This document shows, in pieces, positions 24,313 to 34,393 of a stretch of DNA of 64,000 nt (within the stretch, counting starts at the first letter, position 1; the number at the start of each line of letters is the position of its first letter). Both the position numbers and the translations under genes were made by a program. Source of the stretch: Brachycybe producta (Eukaryota; Arthropoda; Diplopoda; Playtdesmida; Andrognathidae); contig JAUPFP010000007.1 of NCBI GenBank assembly GCA_036925085.1, positions 563,501 through 627,500 of the forward strand, given 5' to 3'. The notes under the pieces were generated by a model. The model was not told the origin of the DNA, did not search any database, and saw only the letters and a program-made list of their open reading frames with translations.

Positions 24313-26054
24313 TTAGTAATTAATCAACTTCTTGATGGCTTCGAGGCATCTCCATTTATCCGGCATGTAGAACGGTTCGTAGACGTGTGCGAACGCCGTG
24401 TCATGGCCGGTTACCCTCTGGATCGGAGCTTCCAAGTGCAAGAAACACTCTTTCTGTCACCATAATCATCACGACGAAAGGAAAGACGTATTAATCGAAT
24501 TATATCTTTAAAACTACACCTCCTTCCCTTTTATTTAATTAATACCTGAATGGTGGCTGCTATTTCGGCTCCGAATCCTCCCGTGAGTGGCGCCTCGTGT
24601 GCGATCAGCAACCGACCCGTCTTGTTCACAGACTAAAAAAAACAATAAATAGTATCCATGTGTTTGTGTTTAAATAGTTGGTGGTTTGCTCACGTTGACG
24701 ACCGTCTCCCTGTCCCATGGAAGAATGGTCACCAGATCGATGAGTTCACATGACACATTTAGTTTGTCCTGAGCTATTTGACACACCTCCCTCAAAACGT
24801 GCACTTGGGTGCCCCATCCGAGGAGGGTCACGTCGTCACCTGCGACGGCCACAAAAAAGGTAGAGAGGGGCTCATGAGAGAAACTACTCGCTATAGGGGA
24901 GGGTGGGGGTGTTAGTGGAGAGTGGTCTTCTCTTCTCACCTTCGACAAGCACGTCTGCTTTCGACAGAGGAAGTTCGTAGTCCTTGATTGGTACTTGCTC
25001 CACGGCCGAACGGTACAAGATCTTCGGTTCGAAGAAGATGCAAGGGTTTTTATCTCTGATGCAACTGAGGAGTAGACCCTTGGCTTTGACTGGTCCTCTC
25101 GGAATTACGATCTGTCGGTCACACGATTAAGAAAAGAGGTTCGGTTTTGAAACTGTATCCATTAAAATATCCACCTTGATGCCAGAGACGTGGGCAAAGA
25201 ACGCCTCGGGACTCTGCGAGTGATACAGTGCCCCATGACCGACGGCCGAACAGGGAGCCCTGATGGTCAAACCGCCACAGTTGAACTCATTTCCAGAGCG
25301 ATACCTCATCTTGGCCGCTTCGTTTGTGATCTAGAAGCAAGATCCTGATTATAGAACGGCAGAGTAGAAAATATTTAAATGGTTATCAACGACATCACCT
25401 GATCGAATGCGGGGAAGATGTAGTCTGCAAATTGGATTTCGGCAATAGCCGTCGCTCCCGCCACGGCCAGTCCAATTCCAAAACCGACGATTCCTTGTTC
25501 ACAGAGGGGTGTGTTGAAAACCCTGTCCTTACCAAACTTCTCTTGTAGGCCGACGGTACACCTGAAAACCCCTCCGAACGCCACGTCCTCTCCGAACGTC
25601 ACTTCGCATCGACGATTCCATCAAAAATAATAAGAAACGTCACTGTGATGACATACCCGTAGAGCGGATGCAGCGGATGTCGATGGCCGCCACCCCACAC
25701 ATACCTGCCGTCGGATCAGTGGTCAGTGCAATGTCCAATGCATTCGTAATGGACTGGAAGAGATTCATCCGAGTCACCTCACCTGTCACATTGTCAGATT
25801 CTATTATAGTTGCACTTCATCCCACTCACTGCAATGGATACGAACTTACCTTCAGAGGCGGGCACAGTGTCAGGTACGAAGTTGAAATGGGAACTGTTGT
25901 AAGGAGTGGTCGAAAGGCATCGAAATGGAACTCCACCTGAACCCCATCTTAATCGCAGTCCGAGTTCATCTCGTCTTCTACTACAGCGTCCTCCTCCTCC
26001 TCGAAAACGTCCACATGACACCAACAGTAAAGGTCTCAATGCCAATGTCTTCAT
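24313..26054 (-). CDS. BCKDHB: Branched-chain 2-oxoacid dehydrogenase E1 subunit beta, mitochondrial
   Basis: Eight exons: 25850-26054, 25705-25782, 25399-25601, 25175-25330, 24940-25111, 24694-24839, 24546-24632 and 24313-24453. They give 395 aa in unbroken phase. The N-terminus ([20 protein letters not shown], Arg-rich) is a mitochondrial targeting sequence. The body matches the E1-beta transketolase fold: [68 protein letters not shown] and the C-terminal [10 protein letters not shown]-type block (here [14 protein letters not shown]). With E1-alpha and thiamine diphosphate it decarboxylates the keto acids of Leu, Ile and Val. The motifs distinguish it from pyruvate dehydrogenase E1-beta. 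The 5' end faces ALS2, 694 bp away. Exon 3 begins TGACGTTC after a weak acceptor (GCGAAG), chosen because it restores the conserved [12 protein letters not shown]. Confidence 0.95.
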
Positions 26055-26748
26055 TTATATCTAACGATTAAATAACATCATTTAGAAAGGAAATCAAGTC
26101 TTCAAGTGTAAAAGAGATCATCGTAATGACAATAAAATATATATATATATTAGAAGGCCAATCCTAATTTCTAAAGAAAAAAGTTCGACTGGAAACCCAT
26201 CAAGGTCAAAAGGGAGTAATGTTTTAAGTGGACGCTAGGGGGCATTACAAGACGGACTTAGATGAGTCCGCGTTGGACTAGGATGTTTACATGCAGGTAA
26301 CTCAACTACATGATAAGAAAAACGTCGTGGGCGAGTGTGTTTTAATAGTAAAGTCTCTCTTCAAAGTTATTTTACTTCTCGTACTTTTTTATTTTTTTAT
26401 TTTAAATACTTTGAGGAGCTTTTTTTTTTTTACAAAGGATTGCACTGTAAGTTTCAAGATTTTTTTTTGAATTTATAGTTTTTAAAAAAGAGAACCTTGG
26501 TTAGCTTTAAGTGGCAGTTGTGCCATCTATTGGCCACACTCAGCTGTGGCATGAAATTGCTCATTGGGAAGAGCTCTCAAACCTCTGTGTGTATTTCTAT
26601 GTATTTGCTTCAGGCGGTCGGACCACTTAAAGATAAATCTTCAAAAAAAAAAAATCCTGGATCAAGTTTAGTGTCAAAGGTCAAATGCAGGGTGATTGGA
26701 ATTGGAATCTGAGGGTCATCTGGTTTTAAGTGATGGTCAGTCATAGCC
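26055..26748. promoter_or_regulatory. Shared divergent promoter region of BCKDHB and ALS2
   Basis: The 694 bp between the two start codons must hold both promoters and leaders. Two motifs resembling CTCF cores are present: GACGCTAGGGGGCATT at 26231-26246, and GTGCCATCTATTGG at about 26520-26533 (minus-strand AGATGGCAC). A short TA repeat lies at about 26136-26150. No TATA box was assigned. Confidence 0.5.
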
Positions 26749-29700
26749 ATGGACAGAGACAGGTAAAAGAAAAGCGTCGGATCTTTTAATTCATTCAAAC
26801 GTTGACACACGGTGAGCATAACGAGTAAACGTCGTGGGGGGTTTAATTGTTTTGTGTTTGTTTTTAGTGAAGTTGTAGGTGGAAATGGATCATCGAAGAC
26901 GGTCCCTCGTCGTGGTGTCATCGAGATCTGGAGAGGGTTCGGACCGTCCACCGTCCGCAATGTGTTCACTCGCTACGAAGTGCTTGCACTGGCCATTGGC
27001 CATTCGTGTGGACTGTTGCTCACTGAAGACCACCGAGTTTACTCCTTTGAACCAGGAAACGAAGGCCCGTATTCTAATTAATTGAAGCGTACTATCGGTT
27101 TGATATCAATTTGAAGTTCTCTTGTTTCCGATTCGCAGGAACCTCATTAGGTTGTTCCGGTCTGTCTGCCCTCGACGTCACTCTTGTCTCTTGTCTGACT
27201 GACAAAGGTGTCATTGACGTTTCCTGTGGATTCGGTCACTCGGCTGTCGTTTGTCGTAATGGAGACCTTTACGTGTGGGGAGAGAACTCCTCGGGGCAGT
27301 GCGCTGTGGATTCGACCACGGCCTTCGTGGAATCACCCTCATTAGTCGAACCAAAAGACTTTTTGCATTCCTGCCCCATCAGGGAATCGTTGGTGTGGTC
27401 GCGTCCCAAAGTGAGAGAGGTTTCATGTGGAACGGACCACACTCTCGCAGTGACCGTCGATGGGCGGTTGTGGACTTGGGGAAAGGGCATCACTGATGAA
27501 GACGTGGCAGGGAGACACGTACCACGGAAAGTGCTTCTTCCTAAGGGCGTGCGAGCCTGTCACGTAGCGTGTGGTTCCGATTTCAGCTTGGCCGTTGTTT
27601 GCAAGGAGGCAACACCTACTGTGGACCTCCCTTTGGCGAACGAGACGACCGTTGGTTGCGCGTCTTGTCAACGCATCTCATCCGAAGCCGCGCAGGACGT
27701 GGTGTGTAGCTCGCCCGATCACTGCCCATTCGGGCTTCCCGTACAAGACCCATCTCTCGAAACCTCGTCAGCCACCACCAGTCCTTCTAGATACAAAGAC
27801 AAGAGTGTCAAAGATGAAGAAAACGCGGCGAGGCTTTCTTCGGACTGTTTCGAGGACTGTGCACCCTCTGAATCGAACAGTCGCTTGGTGGAACTAGTCA
27901 CGAATGACGCTCATAGTTCGGATGCAACAAAACGAGTGTCGTCCGAAAACTCGGAAGAGACTTATCCCGAAGTTCTGTCGAAAGAGACTGATTCAATAGG
28001 ATTGGATTCGGGAGACAAGTGCTCTTATGCTCTGGTTTCGACCGAGCGTGAACCGACCGATGTGGAAGAAGAAGAAGACAGTTATGTCGTTCTAAGGCAC
28101 AAGGATGCCGTCGAAACGATGGCTGCCACTACCACGGAGGAGTCGCCCTCAAAGCAGCACCAACAATCGACCAAATTGTCGTTGACCGACTCTTTACGAC
28201 AGAGCGTCGGATTACTCGACGTCCAATCTGTGACAAGTTTCTTGAGCAGACAGCTGACTAATGTGTCGGAATCTCTTTATTATGCAAAAGGGGTCGTGGC
28301 TCCAATCAAAGACATGAGGACCTCACCGAAACCACCTTCTCTTGCCCAGGCGACCAACGACTGCGTGGAGAAGTTCAGTTTCGTTTCCAAATTGAATTGG
28401 GCGGCAGAGTCGAGTTCGAGCGAGACGCTTCACGTAAACATCGATTCAAAAAAATGTTTCTTTTTATCTTTTTTTTCTCCCAAATTATTGTTTTCTCTTT
28501 TGTTTGATTTATATAAGGATGTGGAGTTATCTTCTTTCGACAGTCATAGTGCCGACCATTTTGATCATAAAGAATTCGGAACCAGTGGGCATCTCTCTTT
28601 CGATTCGTGTTCGTTAAAACTCCACAGAAGGAAGTCTTTGATGAACAAATCAAATAAAGTGTGCAGCATGGATGGTGTCGATCGATTGGCCGGCGGCGGC
28701 GGTGGTGGCGGCATCGAGTCGTGTCCTTCTTTTTCTCCTTCTTCTCCACCGCATCCTTCGTTTCTGGGAGTCGATTTGTTTAGGGACAATTCCGAAGTTG
28801 GGTTCTTCTGGGATTCCGAGGTTTGGAGTTGGGGTCGTGGAAATGCAGGACAGTTGGGACTAGGAGACTGTCTGGACAGGTGAAAAAGAAGCTTTTAATT
28901 TCCTCTCCTTTTTCGGTTAAGTTCTGTTTTGTTCTTCAGATCGAAACCGACGTGCATCAGTTTGCTAAATGGTCTTGGGGTGGTGAAAGTGGCCGCTGGT
29001 CATTCACACTGTTTGGCTCTCACTGCTACGGGTCGCGTATTCGCTTGGGGCTCTGATTCTCACGGCCAACTCGGTCTTTCCACAAAGGGCGACGTTGTCT
29101 ATTCTCCGACTCTCATAAATGTTTGTTTAGATAGTTTCCTATAATTTTGAAGGGTTTGCTCTTTTACCGTTTGTAAATTTGTTGTAATTTTGCAGCTTTC
29201 TAACAACGTTCTGGTCCAAGATGTTGCAGTTGGTCGCAAACATTCGACATTCCTTGTAAATGGTTGCGGAGGGCAATGCATTTACGTTGTTGGCAAGCAA
29301 GAGGGGTAACATCTTTCTGTTTTATTCGTCCTCCGCACTTCAAAGTCTTTTTGTTTCACTCATAGGCCGATGGAAAAGGCCGAATGTATGAAGACTTCTG
29401 ATCCCATTCCGCACAAACTTGGATTCAAGGTTTTCTTTTTTGTTCAATTTTAATTTTTTTATATATATATTTATTTTTATTTATTTTAATAATTTGAGGA
29501 CATGAAAATCCGAGGCATTTGTGCCGGTGGATCGTGTTGTGGCTGTCTAATCGATTCTTCGGTTCCTGCCAATCTGGGCATCTTATACGAATTGGCCAAC
29601 ACTGAATTACAATTTTTTGTTCATTTGAATAAATTGAGAGAAGCCGCAGTTCAGCCTTTAATGAACGAGGGTAACAAATTAAGAGAGTCTGTCGCCGTAT

Positions 29701-30744
29701 CACCGCCACCTCTCACCATTTTGTGTTTTATTCTTGATTGTGTTTTATTTTTTCAGGGTCGTTTGCCACCAACTGCGGTTCTTGTATTCTACTTTTATTT
29801 CAGTCGTTTACGGAGCTCGAAAAGAACGCTGCCGAGAACGCTTATCGACTTTGGCACTTGATTAGACACCGATGCGAAAATGGGGCAACGACGATGCCTC
29901 TCCTTCAAGACGTCAAACATCAGTTGGAGTTGAACAGAAAATACTGCAACTGTTTCTGCGACGTTTTAGCTATCAATGGATTTGCACTTTGTATGAAGGT
30001 CACCAGGTAAGTTTGGGCTTTTGGGGCCGTGGCTCTTGGGGCCCCTCTCTCTCTTTCTCTCTGCACAAAGCCCCGCTTTATTTCCATGTTAAGGCATGTG
30101 GTTAATTTAATTGCTAGGTTTTTAATTTACCATTTAAAAAGTAGAATTTTCTTTTTAGGGTTATCGTTGTAGAAAGTCATTCTATTGTTGTTTAAAATGT
30201 TACAGAGCTGTTTATTCTTTAGAAAATATTTCGTGTTTCGATCTTATGGAGGAAACGAATCTCCTTATGTTTCTCTTCATTTCCCTAGTTCGCTATGGAA
30301 GCAAGTGAGCCAGAAAGTGAAAGAAATGATGGGCGACGGAAAAGGGGGCGGGATCGGGGGTAGTAGTACGAAAGGGACGTTGTCGGCCGAGAGATTTCAA
30401 CACCTAATGGAGGAACCCATAAGAAGAATGACTCAATATAAAAAGCTGTTTGCTAATTTAGCACAACAGAATAAACAGGTATCGGTGCATTTGAAAGTCG
30501 ATCTCTTCTGCTTATGTGTGTTTTTATGTTTTATTTCTCGTTGCTGAAGAGGGATCGACCATTTCGATGCGAACAGGAAGTGGCGGGAAAGTGGGCCGCA
30601 CTCTTGTCCGAATTCTCACTGAATAAGGAGGTGGCCGAGAGGACCCGTGCTTTCTGGGACACGTGCTCGCCGAAGATAGCGGTCTGTTTTCTTCGATCTA
30701 TTCACCTGATCAAATTATCATCATTATTATTATTATTGTTATTA

Positions 30745-30792
<48 letters not shown>

Positions 30793-33700
30793 TTATTAAC
30801 GCTTTGATCTGTTCAGGATCAGTTGAAAACCCCGGCACGGAGAGTTCTGAGGGACAGCAAGTCTTACCATGTGTCGCTTGTTAATGCTGGACGTTTTGCT
30901 TCTCACTGGTTCATTCTCTTCAATGATATCTTTGTGCATTCTCAGGTTTGCTCGATGATCGTGTCTGTTTCGACATCGAAATCCAATTCTATTCTTTTTC
31001 TAAATAGTACTCTGGTTTGAACGGTTATGACCTGTCATTGGTCTGGGTAGATCCCGTTGTCGATTTGGAAGGGGATGGGTAAATACACACACCGTTTTTT
31101 GGCACGTTTCTTCCTTTTGATCTCGTTGGATTCTCTTTTTTCTAGAACTGCGTTTGCGTTGACCTTTCCCGAGGAAGCGCCTTTGACTCTTGTTTGTTGC
31201 AATGCACACGATAAGGTGTGTCATATTTTGTTTTTTTTAAAATAAGTACAAACCGAGGATATTGAATTAATTCTGTGGAATTTACAGACGGATTGGGTGA
31301 AGTTTTTGAACGACGCCATCAACGCGCATTTGGGTGAATTGTCATGTTTAGCCGACCAAAGCAGCAGAATATTGGCCACGTCGACGAGGAGAACGCCGCC
31401 ACTCGTTCGCCACGCGTCGTACACGTTCACTAAATTGACGAGCCTAAAGGATGCTTTGTACACCGGAAGTTGGCTGTGTGGCAAGGTGCAAGGACGGTGA
31501 GTTTGCTTATCACTTTTGGTGGTGCTTTTTCAGTCGAGTGAGTTTTGATTTTTAGTGGGGAACTCGTTTGGCCGGACGGTGACAAATATGTCGGGAACTT
31601 CAAGCAGAATTTGCGACATGGGTCTGTTGTCGAAGTTTCGTTTTTGTCACGTTGCTATGTCTTCTTCACGGTTTTCCTTTTATCTTATAGTCAGGGTACT
31701 TACACCGTGCGAAAGGGTGACGGAGAAACGATTTACGATGGAACTTGGAAAAACGGAAAGTTAAATGGCCTCGGAAGCATCAGGTGGTCTTCTTTTAACC
31801 CAAGTTTTTCTGTTGAGTCAGTAATATTTAAGAAATATTTCCTAATTGAGTAGATTCCCAAATGGAGACACGTACGACGGTTATTTTAAGAACGGCGTTA
31901 GACATGGGCACGGGGTTTTCAAGCATGGCCAGTTCTTGTCCACCGCAGCGAGCGTTTACATCGGTCAGTGGGCAAACGACTTGAGACAGGGTTACGGTGT
32001 CACAGACGACATTTCGAGAGGTTATTAAGAGTTTATCCGGTCCCGTTCATAAATTGTTTATATATTAATCGATCTGTTCGTTGTGAAGGCGAAAAATACA
32101 TGGGTATGTGGCACGAAGGATGTCGGCAAGGAAAAGGGTCTCTTGTCACTCTTGATGGTATTTACTACGAAGGCACCTTTGTACAAGACAAGATGACAGT
32201 TCGGTTTTTTTGCTGACAGTTTTACATCGAATAGAAATTAACCGAAGAAATACTTTTTTATAGGGGTTCGGTCTAGTTTACGAGGACGGTTCTTGGTACG
32301 AAGGGGAATTAGCGTATGATGGAACTTTCAGTGGCAAGGTTAGAAGGCTCGGGGTATAACACGTAGTGGCGGCGACACGTAGCCTTAAAACAAACACATT
32401 GTATTCAATGTGTTGTGGCGTTGCTCGAGTCCATGCTCGGCTATATTTTAAAACGCTGCTTGGTGAGAAATTCCTTTTTTTAGGGTTTGCTAACATTGTC
32501 TTCTGGGGACACTATTGATGGAACATTCACTGGTTCTTGGAGCACCGGTATTAAAGTGAACGGCACTTATATAAAGTCACCTCTGAAGAGGATCGGGCAC
32601 GAGCCATTTTATCCTAAGTAAAACCATTTACACCAAGAAGCACATTTACATTTAGAATGCAAACGTTTAAATGATAAACTGTTTGTTAGGATATTTGGCA
32701 GCCTTTGTGTTCCTTCGGATCACAAATGGGTGGACATTTTTCAACATTGTCATGAAATGCTTTGTATCGGTGATTCACCGATCGACAGACAGAAGGTCTG
32801 GGAGGCGATCGCTGTCACGATCACAGCTTGGAAGAAAACTGTTAAGCAGAACCGATCTAAGCAGCTCCATTTAGCACAAGATCTAAATGTACTGGAACGG
32901 ATCCCACATCAGGAATCGGGCCCTTTAACCCTGGAGAAATACACAGAGATTAAAAACTACCTTTCAAAGGTGAACACGTGTAATTAAAGTTGATAAATAT
33001 AAATATATATGTTAAAATTGTCTTCCGTGCGAACGAAATCAAAGGCATTTGAATCTCCGTATCATCCACTTGGAAAACTTATGAGTGGTTTGGTAGATGT
33101 CTATCGAGCAACTTACGTCGGAATTGGAGCTCATTCGTGTCTTCTCTCGTACGCCGTTTCGGAGGTTCACTCTTTTGTGTCTCGGATATACGACATCGTC
33201 AGGTTACTTTTTCGTAACGGTCGCGTTTCTCTCCTATTTTTTAATTGCATTTTTGTCCTATTTTAGGGTTTTGTTTCCTAATCTACCGACCAATGATGAG
33301 GAGCTTTTGATTGAACCAGAAAATATCCAGGGTGATGACCTTGTAGCAGATGATTGGTGAAGCCACCGACCTATATTTCATAATAAATAACTGGAAGAGG
33401 GTTTTTTCTCTCTAAAATTGTTCTGCTGTGTTTGTAGTGAAACGGTGACGGCGTCGGGTCTCATTCTCCCGATCCTCCTGCCAAAGATTTACCCACCACT
33501 ATTTACCCTTTATGCTCTACACAACATTAAAGACGACGAGATGTACTGGGAAACGCTGCTCAAATGGAACAAACAGCCGGATGTTTCTCTGATGGCCTTT
33601 CTCCAAGTCGACCAGTCAGTCAATCAAACCCCCCCCCTTTCCCTTTCGCTTCCTTATCGTCGTTTTCAATAAGTAGTTCTTCTTTAATAAATAAGGAAAT

Positions 33701-34363
33701 TCTGGATGCCAGTCGCAACTACGAGAACAACTTGTGAAGACAACGGCTCTCCTCAAAGTTCTGTTAGTTTGACTCTTTTCTGGTGTTTACATTTGGTAGT
33801 AGTCTTGTTAGTGTGTCATAGTAAGTTAGTCTCTTTGTCTTTTGGAGCAGAGGCTATCTTACGTTCGAGAAGTTTGTTACGCCAAAGCCGTCGACACCTT
33901 ACAACATATCAGCACCACATTCAGCCCTCAAGATAAGCTGAGAATCTTACAGTGTGCCTTCGAGGAGATCAACAACGTATGACTTTGTGGAAATTGATCC
34001 CAACTTATTACACGTTGATAATTTCTTCCCGTTTGTTTTTCTCCTTTTTTAAAGGAAGCTCAGAGTGTTTTAGGTTTAAACTACACTTGGACGATGGATG
34101 ATCTGTTTCCTGTATTCCAATACGTCGTTGTAAGGGCTCGAATCAGACACCTCGGATCGGAGGTGCACCTGATAGACGATCTCATGGAGGCCAGGTTACA
34201 AAATGGAGAACTGGGAATCATGTTCACCATGCTAAGGGTGAGGAGACACGACTTGCGATCTTCCTATTTTGACGCATTTCTTCTTTAAATATTTATGTCG
34301 TGTATTTTCACTTTGTAGGCGTGTTATTTCCAAGTGAAGAACGAACGATCGCTCACTATTTAA
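26749..34363 (+). CDS. ALS2: Alsin (ALS2): RCC1-like, DH/PH, MORN, VPS9 protein
   Basis: I join 29 exons into 1,749 aa (human alsin is 1,657): 26749-26762, 26868-27064, 27139-28433, 28518-28879, 28940-29120, 29196-29305, 29366-29429, 29499-29670, 29757-30006, 30223-30478, 30577-30681, 30817-30945, 31008-31078, 31146-31215, 31288-31496, 31556-31621, 31691-31783, 31854-32020, 32089-32198, 32264-32338, 32484-32617, 32690-32969, 33045-33202, 33267-33356, 33438-33614, 33696-33758, 33853-33976, 34055-34237, 34319-34363. Order: RCC1 repeats (YVWGENSSGQCAVD, VWSWGRGNAGQLGLGD, VFAWGSDSHGQLGL) interrupted by a Ser/Glu-rich insert of some 300 residues; DH domain (exons 9-11); PH-like segment (DSKSYHVSLVNAGRFASHWF, LVWVDPVVD); MORN repeats (YVGNFKQNLRHG, YDGTWKNGKLNG, YMGMWHEGCRQGKG); VPS9 domain (exons 22-28). 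Alsin is a Rab5 GEF (VPS9) that also engages Rac1 on endosomes. The first coding exon is only 14 nt and intron 2 needs a GC donor, so the 5' end is least certain. Intron 3 is stop-free and in frame. Confidence 0.92.
30719..30791. repeat. (ATT)n microsatellite in an ALS2 intron
   Basis: About 24 mostly perfect ATT units fill most of the intron between the exons ending at 30681 and starting at 30817. The expansion makes this one of the longer introns of the gene. Confidence 0.9.
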
Positions 34364-34374
34364 TTTATTTTATT
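34364..34374 (-). terminator. Poly(A) signal of PITRM1, immediately beyond the ALS2 stop
   Basis: The plus strand reads TTTATTTTATT, giving two overlapping AATAAA hexamers on the minus strand, 20-30 nt after the PITRM1 stop. Cleavage 10-30 nt further on would fall inside the last coding exon of ALS2 (34319-34363), making the two mRNAs antisense-overlapping. Confidence 0.6.
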
Positions 34375-34393
34375 ACGAACAACTACAGATAAT

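Noticed and set aside
24670-24948. 92-codon minus ORF in BCKDHB extending into an intron
   Set aside because: Exon 6 of BCKDHB read through both splice sites; the extra residues are intronic.
16473-30791. CRISPR-like regular repeats
   Set aside because: All regular arrays are di- to tetranucleotide microsatellites in a eukaryotic genome; there are no spacers.
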